From CAYFUL01 sp964346375 (GTDB lineage: Bacteria; Bacillota; Clostridia; Tissierellales; Peptoniphilaceae), in assembly GCA_964346375.1 (NCBI GenBank), contig CAYFUL010000070.1:1-6615 (forward strand): DNA of 6,615 nt, in the 5' to 3' direction. The notes below the pieces were generated by a model that did not search any database, was not told the DNA's origin, and saw only the letters and a list, made by a program, of their open reading frames with translations. Position 1 is the stretch's first letter. Each line of letters begins with the position of its first letter. Positions 1 to 5,569 of the stretch are shown here, piece after piece. The translations under genes and the position numbers were made by a program.

Positions 1-168
1 ATCTCCTCGCAAGTGTTTGTAAAAGATGTTCTCTTCCTTCGCATAAACTTCGCCTACTTTTCTAATATCGTAGGTCCAATCGTCGTACTCTTCATTTGCA
101 TAAGCTACAATTTCATAGCCATTTTTGTCGATATTTTTCTCATAGTCTTGAAAGAACCCATCACACAT
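1..168 (-). CDS. Partial unknown gene downstream of the response regulator
   Basis: An open frame begins with ATG at 168-166 and runs for 56 codons off the left edge without a stop. GGAG lies at 177-174, five bases before the ATG, and an in-frame TAA at 186-184 shows the frame is not a long extension from upstream. The start lies inside the response regulator gene, with a 64-nt overlap in another frame, so translation may be coupled. The visible protein starts MCDGFFQDYEKN and is acidic and rich in Tyr, Asp, Glu and Lys, with no membrane segment or signal peptide. I do not recognise the family. I compared it with the winged-helix domain that normally follows an OmpR-type receiver and found no convincing match: the hydrophobic LTxxEFxLL core is absent. 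A frameshifted regulator tail therefore seems unlikely but is not excluded. Confidence 0.6.
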   Translation of the reverse strand, partial: MCDGFFQDYEKNIDKNGYEIVAYANEEYDDWTYDIRKVGEVYAKEENIFYKHLRGD

Positions 169-545
169 GAGTTCTCCTCTTTTTTAATCCTTCTAAGAGC
201 AGCTTTTACCCTTGCAAGTAGTTCCATCATTCCAAAGGGCTTGGTAATATAGTCATCGGCACCATTATCTAGGCCCATAACCTTATCAATCTCCTCTGTC
301 TTTGCTGTTACCATTATTGCAGGTATATCTGCAGTTCTAGGGTTTGATTTTATTTTCTTTAGTACATCCATACCATCTTCTTCTGGAAGCATAATGTCCA
401 AAAGAATTAGGTCTGGAAGTTTTTCTTCAAGTGCTTCATAAAATTGGGATGGAAGTTCAAACCCTTCGCAATCTCCAATAGTATTTTGAATGGAACATAC
501 TACTAATTGCCTTATATTCTCATCATCTTCAAGTACATAAATCAT
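105..545 (-). CDS. Stand-alone receiver-domain response regulator of the pst operon
   Basis: A 146-residue CheY-like receiver domain. The acidic pocket is E6-D7-D8, the phospho-acceptor is D50 in LLDIMLP, the switch Thr is T80 in VTAK, and the conserved Lys is K102 in GADDYITKPF. The ending ELLARVKAALRR (about 108-119) is the helix that leads into the winged-helix domain of OmpR/PhoB-type regulators. Here that helix is followed only by about 27 residues without domain character and then a stop, so there is no DNA-binding domain; full-length PhoB-type proteins are about 220-235 residues. The start codon overlaps the phoU stop in an ATGA junction (545-542). By family knowledge it would be phosphorylated by a histidine kinase, and the context suggests phosphate signalling. 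A genuine single-domain regulator or a PhoB truncated by frameshift are both possible. No kinase gene is in the window. Confidence 0.85.
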   Translation of the reverse strand: MIYVLEDDENIRQLVVCSIQNTIGDCEGFELPSQFYEALEEKLPDLILLDIMLPEEDGMDVLKKIKSNPRTADIPAIMVTAKTEEIDKVMGLDNGADDYITKPFGMMELLARVKAALRRIKKEENSCVMGSFKTMRKISTKMAMKL

Positions 546-1174
546 TCTACCTTTTCTCCGGTTACTTCATATATAATCCAGTAACAAATTTGTTCGGCGT
601 GATCTGCAATTCTCTCAAGATACTTAGTTACCATGTAGATATCAAGCTTTTCATTTGCTAGGCTTGTATCATTATCTATTTGTGCTACGAGGATGTCCCT
701 TATCCTATGGAAGTAATCATCTATTTCGTCGTCCATAGCTGCAGTTTTTCTAGCTAGCTCTACATCTTTTTTGGTAAAAGAGTCAATTGCATTAAAACAC
801 ATCTCTCTTGTCGCCTCGGCCATTCCAACTAATTCTTCATCTTCAACTCTAGTATTAAGATATCCTGAAAGCTGAGTCATATCAAGGGATTGATTTGACA
901 TCCTTTCCATTTCGTAAATTACCCTTAGTATAGAATTTACAGCTCTTAAATCCTTTGCAACTGGAGCTTGTAAAAGTAGCATATTCATTGCAAGTTGTTC
1001 AATTAATCTTTCGTTTCTGTGAATTCTTCTGTGTAGATTTACGATTTTTTCTTCTCTTTGATTATCACCTAAAAATGCATCAATTGCTCTATCAATAATT
1101 TCCTTAGTGCTTGATGCCATTTTAATAAGCTGAATATTAACCTCATCTAGTTTATCATCTAATATATTTCTCAT
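542..1174 (-). CDS. phoU: Phosphate signalling and transport accessory protein PhoU
   Basis: A 210-residue all-helical cytoplasmic protein of two PhoU repeats, roughly residues 10-105 and 115-205, close to the usual family length. PhoU couples the PstSCAB transporter to the phosphate-sensing two-component system and restrains uptake when phosphate is ample. The second repeat carries the family metal-binding signature as E187-R-I-A-D191 (YLERIADHAEQI). The matching place in the first repeat reads E90-R-M-S-N94, so the usual aspartate is asparagine. VAKDLRAVNSILRVIYEMER (72-91) is typical PhoU. The ATG overlaps the pstB stop in a TAATG junction and no strong ribosome site precedes it, so translation is probably coupled to pstB. 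The gene lies directly after pstB, its standard position. Confidence 0.96.
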   Translation of the reverse strand: MRNILDDKLDEVNIQLIKMASSTKEIIDRAIDAFLGDNQREEKIVNLHRRIHRNERLIEQLAMNMLLLQAPVAKDLRAVNSILRVIYEMERMSNQSLDMTQLSGYLNTRVEDEELVGMAEATREMCFNAIDSFTKKDVELARKTAAMDDEIDDYFHRIRDILVAQIDNDTSLANEKLDIYMVTKYLERIADHAEQICYWIIYEVTGEKVE

Positions 1175-1923
1175 TATCCAAACCTTGCTGTAATATAGTT
1201 TTCAGTTCTTTCATCCTTAGGAAGAGAGAATAGGGTTTCCGTATCGTTAAATTCTATTAAATCCCCTAGTAACATAAAGGCAGTCTTATCTGAAATTCTA
1301 GTAGCCTGTTGCATATTGTGAGTAACTATAACTATAGTATAGTCCTTCTTTAATTCAAGGGATAGTTCTTCAATTCTACCAGTAGAAATTGGATCAAGAG
1401 CAGAAGTAGGCTCGTCCATTAGTATAACCTGTGGATCTACACTTAGAGTTCTAGCAATACAAAGTCTCTGTTGCTGACCACCAGAAAGACCTAGAGCAGA
1501 TTGGTGTAATTTATCCTTAACCTCTTCCCAAATAAATGCCTTCTTTAGTGAATCCTCTACAATTTGATCTAGTTTAGCCTTATTTTTTTGACCATGCATT
1601 CTTGGACCGTAGGCAATATTGTCATATATGGACATTGGAAATGGATTAGGTTGTTGAAAAACCATTCCTATAGTCTTTCTAAGATGGTTTACATTGTAAT
1701 CCCAAATACTTCTTCCATCATATTCAATAGTACCTTCGATTCTACAATCATCTACAAGGTCGTTCATTCTATTTATACACTTTAATAAAGTTGATTTACC
1801 ACAACCACTAGGTCCGATAAATGCAGTTATTTCTTTTTCCTTAATCTCCATGTTGATACCTTTAAGCGCGTGGAAATCACCATAGTATAAATCAAGGTTT
1901 TCGATATTTATACTACTACTCAT
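1174..1923 (-). CDS. pstB: Phosphate ABC transporter ATP-binding protein PstB
   Basis: A 249-residue ATPase that drives phosphate import from the cytoplasmic face of the PstC-PstA channel. Family length is about 250-260. All nucleotide-binding elements are visible: Walker A GPSGCGKST at 37-45, Q-loop around Q90-Q91, ABC signature LSGGQQQR at 146-153, Walker B ending VILMDEP at 166-172, D-loop SALD at 174-177, and switch histidine H202 in VTHN. The CINRMNDL stretch (49-56) after Walker A and the FQQPNPFPMSIYDNIAYGPR segment (89-108) are characteristic of PstB rather than other importers. The start is set by a strong AGGAGGG at 1934-1928 four bases upstream, and it overlaps the pstA stop as TAATG. 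Confidence 0.98.
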   Translation of the reverse strand: MSSSINIENLDLYYGDFHALKGINMEIKEKEITAFIGPSGCGKSTLLKCINRMNDLVDDCRIEGTIEYDGRSIWDYNVNHLRKTIGMVFQQPNPFPMSIYDNIAYGPRMHGQKNKAKLDQIVEDSLKKAFIWEEVKDKLHQSALGLSGGQQQRLCIARTLSVDPQVILMDEPTSALDPISTGRIEELSLELKKDYTIVIVTHNMQQATRISDKTAFMLLGDLIEFNDTETLFSLPKDERTENYITARFG

Positions 1924-2747
1924 TATACCCTCCTGTTTTTAACTAAATATCTGGATATTAAATTTATTATTATAACCATAACAAGTAGAACTACAGCAGG
2001 CGCATAGGCTTCGTCCATATTCATACCTTCGTTAGTAAGGGCATACATATGAAGTGCAAGTGTTCTACCTGAAGTTGTAGGTTTTGCAATTCCTGCAACA
2101 GTACCTGATGTATAGATAAGTGCCGCAGTTTCCCCTAACATTCTACCTATTGCAAGGATAACTCCTCCTACAATACCATTTCTTGCAGCAGGAAGTACTA
2201 CTCTGACAATAGTATTAAATTTATTTACTCCTAATGCGTAGGAACCATGTCTATAGTCCATAGGCACGTTTAACAAACTCTCTTCAGTAGTTTTTATAAT
2301 AGTTGGAAGTACCATTATGGCAAGAGTAAGAGCCCCTGCAATAATAGAGAAACTCCATTTTAATGTAATTACAAAAACATTATATCCAAAAAGACCAAAT
2401 ACAATTGATGGAATTGCAGTTAGAGTTTGGATAGTAATTCTAATTAATTTTACTACTGGATTATTATTATCTGCATACTCTACAAGGTAAATTGCTGCAC
2501 AAACTCCAACAGGAACTGAAAGAAGTAGAGTAATTCCAACCATATGAAGAGTATTAATAATGGCTGGAGTCATAGAAAGGTTAGTTGTGTTATACTCCCA
2601 CGCAAACATATCTAGACTAAAATTTGGAATACCTCTTACTAAAATATACACTACAAGACAAAAAAATGCAGCTACGGTAAAGAACATTCCAAAATGAACA
2701 AGAAAGCTTAAAAAGCGTGAAGTTGCATCCTTCTTCTGATTAAACAT
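1923..2747 (-). CDS. pstA: Phosphate ABC transporter permease PstA
   Basis: A 274-residue inner-membrane permease with about six hydrophobic segments, near residues 15-38, 62-90, 105-128, 133-151, 190-212 and 248-267. It pairs with PstC to form the phosphate channel. AIPSIVFGLFG (111-121) is the conserved PstA/PstC pore-region motif. The cytoplasmic EAA-type loop that docks on PstB is at about 167-192 (HGSYALGVNKFNTIVRVVLP followed by AARNGI). A charged Lys/Arg/Asp-containing N terminus precedes the first helix. The reading frame overlaps the end of pstC by 8 nt. An AGGAGGGGAG ribosome site lies inside the pstC tail, about seven bases before the ATG. Its position after pstC and the GETAALIYTSG segment distinguish it from PstC. 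Confidence 0.97.
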   Translation of the reverse strand: MFNQKKDATSRFLSFLVHFGMFFTVAAFFCLVVYILVRGIPNFSLDMFAWEYNTTNLSMTPAIINTLHMVGITLLLSVPVGVCAAIYLVEYADNNNPVVKLIRITIQTLTAIPSIVFGLFGYNVFVITLKWSFSIIAGALTLAIMVLPTIIKTTEESLLNVPMDYRHGSYALGVNKFNTIVRVVLPAARNGIVGGVILAIGRMLGETAALIYTSGTVAGIAKPTTSGRTLALHMYALTNEGMNMDEAYAPAVVLLVMVIIINLISRYLVKNRRV

Positions 2748-3591
2748 TTGATCTCTCCCCTCCTACTGCTAATTGATAAATAACATTTATTAAAAGTACA
2801 ATTATAAATAACACCATTGCAGTAGCAAGTAGTGCGTCTCTATGCATTCCAGTTGCATAACCCATTTCAATTACAATATTACCAGTTAAAGTTCTTGCCC
2901 CTTTAAAAAGATTCTTAGGTAAAATAGGTTGGTTACCAATAACCATAATAACAGCCATAGTTTCACCAATACTTCTACCAATACCAAGAATAATACTAGA
3001 CATAATACCACTTTTTGCAGCAGGTAGTACTACAGAAAATACTACTCTCTCATGGGAAATACCTTGAGCAACTGCAGCGTTGTAGTAAGTCTTTTTAACA
3101 GATGAAATTGCATTTTCTGAAACTGAAATAATCTGTGGTAGAATCATCAAACCAAGTAGAAATGAGGCAGTAAAAATGTGCTTACCATTGCCAGGTAAAA
3201 TTTCTCTAAATATAGGCACAAGTACAACAAGACCAAAAAAACCGTAAACAATAGATGGGATACCTGCAAGTAAGTCAACTATACTCTGTAAAAAAGTATA
3301 AAATTTTCCCTTAGTAAACATCGCCATATAAGTTGCACATAATATGCCAATGGGCACGCCAATAATGGCAGAGCCCACTGCAACTATTATGGAAGCCAGT
3401 ATCATTGGAAATATTCCAAAGACACCGGCTTTTGGTCTCCACTTCATACCCAAAAGGAAATCCGAAACACCTATTTCAGCAATAGTTGGAATTCCCTTTG
3501 CAAAGATGAAGAAACATATTAAAGCGATGCATAGAACTGATGTTAGTCCAAAGAGGAAAAATATAATTTCGTCTATGCTTCTCTTTTTCAT
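2740..3591 (-). CDS. pstC: Phosphate ABC transporter permease PstC
   Basis: A 283-residue inner-membrane permease with about six hydrophobic segments, near 10-31, 58-90, 100-128, 139-157, 194-217 and 252-276. It is the first channel half of the Pst importer. Family motifs are FLLGMKWRPKAGVFGIFPMI (45-64), GIPSIVYGFFGL (110-121) and the EAA-type loop at about 170-195 (YNAAVAQGISHERVVFSVVL then PAAKSGI) that contacts PstB. GIGRSIGETMAVIMVIGN (203-220) is typical PstC. The gene starts 2 nt after the pstS stop, with AGGAAA at about 3603-3598 inside the end of pstS as ribosome site. No terminator or promoter is visible between pstS and pstC, so they are likely on one transcript. Confidence 0.97.
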   Translation of the reverse strand: MKKRSIDEIIFFLFGLTSVLCIALICFFIFAKGIPTIAEIGVSDFLLGMKWRPKAGVFGIFPMILASIIVAVGSAIIGVPIGILCATYMAMFTKGKFYTFLQSIVDLLAGIPSIVYGFFGLVVLVPIFREILPGNGKHIFTASFLLGLMILPQIISVSENAISSVKKTYYNAAVAQGISHERVVFSVVLPAAKSGIMSSIILGIGRSIGETMAVIMVIGNQPILPKNLFKGARTLTGNIVIEMGYATGMHRDALLATAMVLFIIVLLINVIYQLAVGGERSNV

Positions 3592-3593
3592 AA

Positions 3594-4523
3594 TTATTTT
3601 CCTAATTCTGACCAGTCAGTAATATCTCCTACATAAACTGCTTTGATTTCATCAGTAGTAATATCATTAACTGGGTTTTCTTTATTAACAACAACTGCGA
3701 TACCATCAGTAGCGATTACATTTGCAATAGCTCCCTTACCAACTTCTTCGTCAGAAAGTGCTCTAGAAGCCATACCAAGTTGAACAACTCCTTCAATTGC
3801 AGAGTTTACTCCAGTAGTAGAGTCGTTTTGTTGAACTTGAACGTTAGCAGCTGGATTAACAGTCTTGTAAGCTTCTACAAGTTTTTCCATAAGTGGAGTA
3901 ACTGAAGAAGAACCACCTACGATAATATCTCCAGCAGCTCCAGTAGTAGCATACTCTTTAGACTCTGGTGGAATATATCCAGCATCTTCAATAACAGGTG
4001 CAGCTTCAGCACTGTAGATGAAGTTTAGAAGGTCTTGAGCAACTGGGTCAACAGTTTCAGTAGTAACTACAACAAATGGTCTAGCAACTTTGTAAGAACC
4101 ATCTTTAATAGCTTCAACAGTAGCAGGAGCTCCGTCTACGTTAAGAGCCTTAACAGAATCATCAAGAGTTCCTAGAGAAACATATCCAATAGAATCCTTA
4201 TCTCCAGCAACAGTAGTCATAACAACACCAGTTGAGTTAGAAATTTCTGCAGTTTCTACAGTTCTATCAACTTTTTCTCCGTCGATTTTTTCTTCGATAC
4301 CAACGATTTCGATGAAAGCTCCTCTAGTTCCAGAACCTTCTTCTCTAGATACAACATTAATTGCTCCAGAATGACCTGCGTCAGCTGTAGCAGCGTTATT
4401 AGCTGGCTCATTAGCAGCTGTATTTCCACCATTATTAGCAGGAGCATTTGCCTTATTAGCTCCTCCACCACATCCTACAAGTAACATACTAATTAAAAGC
4501 ATTACTGATACAAATTTTTTCAT
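3594..4523 (-). CDS. pstS: Phosphate-binding lipoprotein PstS, circularly permuted form
   Basis: A 309-residue extracellular lipoprotein that captures phosphate for PstCAB. The N terminus MKKFVSVMLLISMLLVGC is a lipoprotein signal with lipobox L15-V-G-C18. It is followed by an Asn/Ala/Gly-rich flexible linker (21-50). The binding fold then appears in swapped order. INVVSREEGSGTRGAF (55-70), normally in the second half of PstS, comes first. DIIVGGSSSVTPLMEKLVEA (199-218), IATDGIAVVVN (270-280) and the final ITDWSELGK, normally the first half, come last. A longer frame starting at 4568 exists, but I chose ATG 4523 because AAGGAG (4535-4530) sits six bases upstream and the lipoprotein signal begins there. 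As I recall, streptococcal PstS has the same order. Both ligand-binding loops are retained, so function is expected to be intact. It is the first gene of the operon. Confidence 0.96.
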   Translation of the reverse strand: MKKFVSVMLLISMLLVGCGGGANKANAPANNGGNTAANEPANNAATADAGHSGAINVVSREEGSGTRGAFIEIVGIEEKIDGEKVDRTVETAEISNSTGVVMTTVAGDKDSIGYVSLGTLDDSVKALNVDGAPATVEAIKDGSYKVARPFVVVTTETVDPVAQDLLNFIYSAEAAPVIEDAGYIPPESKEYATTGAAGDIIVGGSSSVTPLMEKLVEAYKTVNPAANVQVQQNDSTTGVNSAIEGVVQLGMASRALSDEEVGKGAIANVIATDGIAVVVNKENPVNDITTDEIKAVYVGDITDWSELGK

Positions 4524-4554
4524 AACTATCTCCTTATATAATTTTTTCAAATGT

Positions 4555-4560
4555 ATTATA
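4555..4560 (-). promoter_or_regulatory. -10 box of the pst operon promoter
   Basis: On the minus strand a perfect TATAAT occupies 4560-4555, placing the likely transcript start near 4548, about 25 nt ahead of the pstS ATG. The hexamer 17 bases upstream (4583-4578, GATTAG) is a very poor -35. A good -10 with a poor -35 is typical of promoters that need an activator. It fits the TTTACA direct repeat at 4608-4592 further upstream. Confidence 0.6.
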
Positions 4561-4589
4561 TGGACCATAAGTAATATCTAATCCTTAAA

Positions 4590-4643
4590 ATTGTAAACCC
4601 AATGTAAAATTTCCACTTTACAATAGAAATCTCATTTTACAAT
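4590..4643. repeat. Cluster of four TTTACAAT-type octamers between pstS and the thioesterase gene
   Basis: On the plus strand the octamers are ATTGTAAA (4590-4597), AATGTAAA (4601-4608), TTTACAAT (4617-4624) and TTTACAAT (4636-4643). The first two are in one orientation and the last two in the other. The inner pair forms a 7-of-8 inverted repeat around an 8-nt centre, and the outer pair is an exact inverted repeat. The left pair doubles as the candidate Pho box. The rightmost copy lies just upstream of the thioesterase -10 region. The cluster could be a shared operator of the divergent genes. Confidence 0.5.
4592..4608 (-). promoter_or_regulatory. Candidate Pho box upstream of pstS
   Basis: Reading toward pstS, TTTACA-TTGGG-TTTACA is an exact direct repeat of two hexamers with an 11-nt period. 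This matches the known Bacillus PhoP half-site pattern TT(A/C/T)A(C/T)A spaced by about 5 nt. It lies at roughly -60 to -44 from the predicted start. The next 11-nt step (4586) does not match, and only a weak TTACTT occurs at 4574-4569, so I see two good half-sites rather than the usual four. Activation by a PhoP/PhoB-type regulator is an inference. Confidence 0.5.
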
Positions 4644-4663
4644 TTAATGTGGTATACTATTAA
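4636..4663 (+). promoter_or_regulatory. Promoter of the acyl-ACP thioesterase gene
   Basis: Two overlapping readings are possible. TATACT at 4653-4658 is preceded by TGG (4650-4652), forming an extended -10 without a good -35, and gives a start near 4665. Alternatively TTTACA (4636-4641), a 16-nt spacer and TATTAA (4658-4663) form a conventional pair and give a start near 4670. Either leaves a leader of about 115-120 nt before the preferred start codon. Confidence 0.5.
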
Positions 4664-4675
4664 ATATGATAAAAC

Positions 4676-4739
4676 GTGATGAAATGGGATTTTGTCAATA
4701 TCGCGAACGTAAGTTTAGATATTTGAAACTTTTCATCAC
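4676..4739 (+). other. Long hairpin in the thioesterase leader
   Basis: The arms GTGATGAAA (4676-4684) and TTTCATCAC (4731-4739) are perfectly complementary over 9 bp. Inside them TCAATATC (4695-4702) pairs with GATATTTGA (4718-4726) with one bulged T, leaving a 15-nt loop. There is no T-run after the stem, so it is not a terminator. It ends about 35 nt before the ribosome binding site. It could affect mRNA stability or translation; no known riboswitch class was recognised. Confidence 0.4.
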
Positions 4740-4773
4740 CTCTATTTCACCAAGTTTTCACTCGCATAAAAGA

Positions 4774-4780
4774 AAGGGAG
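4774..4780 (+). promoter_or_regulatory. Ribosome binding site that fixes the thioesterase start
   Basis: AAGGGAG at 4774-4780 is followed by five A residues and then ATG at 4786. The same frame is open from an ATG at 4666, but that ATG has no ribosome site. The 40 extra residues it would add look like translated leader rather than protein. The thioesterase domain also begins within ten residues of the 4786 start. Confidence 0.75.
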
Positions 4781-4785
4781 AAAAA

Positions 4786-5472
4786 ATGAAATATTGGAAA
4801 AATTACCAAGTAAGAACATACGACACAAATATGAATGGAGATTTAAAATTTTCAAGATTATTTGACTACTTAATAGATATTTCTACAGAACATAGTGAAA
4901 AATCAGTAGATGAAAGTGGATTTGAAATAGACTTCTTCTGGATAATCTATGAGTGGGATATAAGAGTAAATAAGATACCAAAACATAGAGATGAGTTAAA
5001 AATAAATACCTATTCAGTGGGACTAGATAGATTTTACGCATATAGAAACTGGGAAATATATAGAGGGGAAGAATTATTAATAAGTGCCAAGACGAAGTGG
5101 ATGGGACTTTCAAAGGAAGATGGAAAATTAGTACGACTTCCAAAGGAATTAGAAGAACTCTACGGAACGGAAGATGGAGAAAAAATTGGAAGGAGTTTAA
5201 AAATTCCAAAGCTAGATTTTAATAAGGAGAGATCCTTTGACGTAAGATATGCAGATATAGATGTAAATAACCATGTAAATAATGCAAGATATGTAGACTG
5301 GGTAAGGGAAGTTTACAATGGAAGCATTAAAAGATTTAGAATAGTGTATAAGCAGCAGACATTTTTAGGAGAGTCAATAGATGTAAATGCCGTAGATAAT
5401 GGAGATGAATTTTATTTTACTATAACAGGAGAAGATGGAACACTTCGTGCAGAAGGGGTTATTGAAAAATAA
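4786..5472 (+). CDS. Acyl-ACP thioesterase (FatA/FatB-like double hotdog)
   Basis: A 228-residue cytoplasmic enzyme of the acyl-ACP thioesterase family, which hydrolyses acyl-acyl carrier protein to free fatty acid and so sets chain release in fatty acid synthesis. It is slightly short against bacterial members of about 240-250 residues. The first hotdog begins YQVRTYDTNMNGDLKFSRLF (7-26), includes ISTEHSE (32-38), and contains the WEIYRGEELLISAKTKWMGL core (89-108). The second begins near 150 with FDVRYADIDVNNHVNNARYV (151-170) and W172. The D157-x-D159-x-N161-N-H163-V-N-N cluster corresponds to the Asn/His active-site region of plant FatA/FatB. The start at 4786 is chosen from its ribosome site. 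The gene is transcribed divergently from pst. The gene ends at 5472, and no clear terminator follows directly. Chain-length preference cannot be read from sequence. Confidence 0.93.
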   Translation: MKYWKNYQVRTYDTNMNGDLKFSRLFDYLIDISTEHSEKSVDESGFEIDFFWIIYEWDIRVNKIPKHRDELKINTYSVGLDRFYAYRNWEIYRGEELLISAKTKWMGLSKEDGKLVRLPKELEELYGTEDGEKIGRSLKIPKLDFNKERSFDVRYADIDVNNHVNNARYVDWVREVYNGSIKRFRIVYKQQTFLGESIDVNAVDNGDEFYFTITGEDGTLRAEGVIEK

Positions 5473-5481
5473 GTTTTTTTC

Positions 5482-5508
5482 TAATTTTAAATTATGTGTT
5501 TAAAATTA
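5482..5508. repeat. AT-only inverted repeat after the thioesterase gene
   Basis: TAATTTTAAA (5482-5491) and TTTAAAATTA (5499-5508) are a perfect 10-bp inverted repeat with a 7-nt loop, starting 10 nt after the thioesterase stop. On the plus strand it is followed by AGGGGG rather than T residues, so it is not a standard terminator. TAAAAT at 5501-5506 could also be a -10 box giving an RNA that starts near the G-run at 5510-5514. That reading is weak because no good -35 is present. Confidence 0.35.
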
Positions 5509-5520
5509 AGGGGGACCAGG

Positions 5521-5542
5521 GGAGAAATGACGCAGTTTCTCC
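5521..5542 (+). other. Short hairpin at the head of the structured block
   Basis: GGAGAAA (5521-5527) pairs perfectly with TTTCTCC (5536-5542) around the 8-nt loop TGACGCAG. It follows the G-rich stretch at 5510-5520. It has only a weak T-containing tail (ATTTTC), so it could be a poor terminator for the thioesterase transcript. It could also be the first helix of the downstream RNA. Confidence 0.45.
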
Positions 5543-5569
5543 ATTTTCAAATATTTATATCTGTTGAAA

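Noticed and set aside
13..252. Plus-strand 79-codon open frame opposite the response regulator
   Set aside because: It is antisense to the regulator and to the partial downstream gene, both of which have ribosome sites or conserved motifs. It is a shadow frame.
4256..4471. 71-codon minus-strand frame inside pstS
   Set aside because: It is an out-of-frame shadow of the Asn/Ala-rich linker and first lobe of pstS, with repetitive composition and no ribosome site.
4524..4568. Longer pstS start at 4568
   Set aside because: It would put 15 extra residues before a perfect lipoprotein signal and lacks a ribosome site, while AAGGAG precedes the ATG at 4523. The extension also covers the predicted -10 box.
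4883..5209. 108-codon minus-strand frame opposite the thioesterase
   Set aside because: It is antisense to a gene with clear family motifs, and its Leu/Phe-rich composition is what the complement of an AT-rich coding strand produces.
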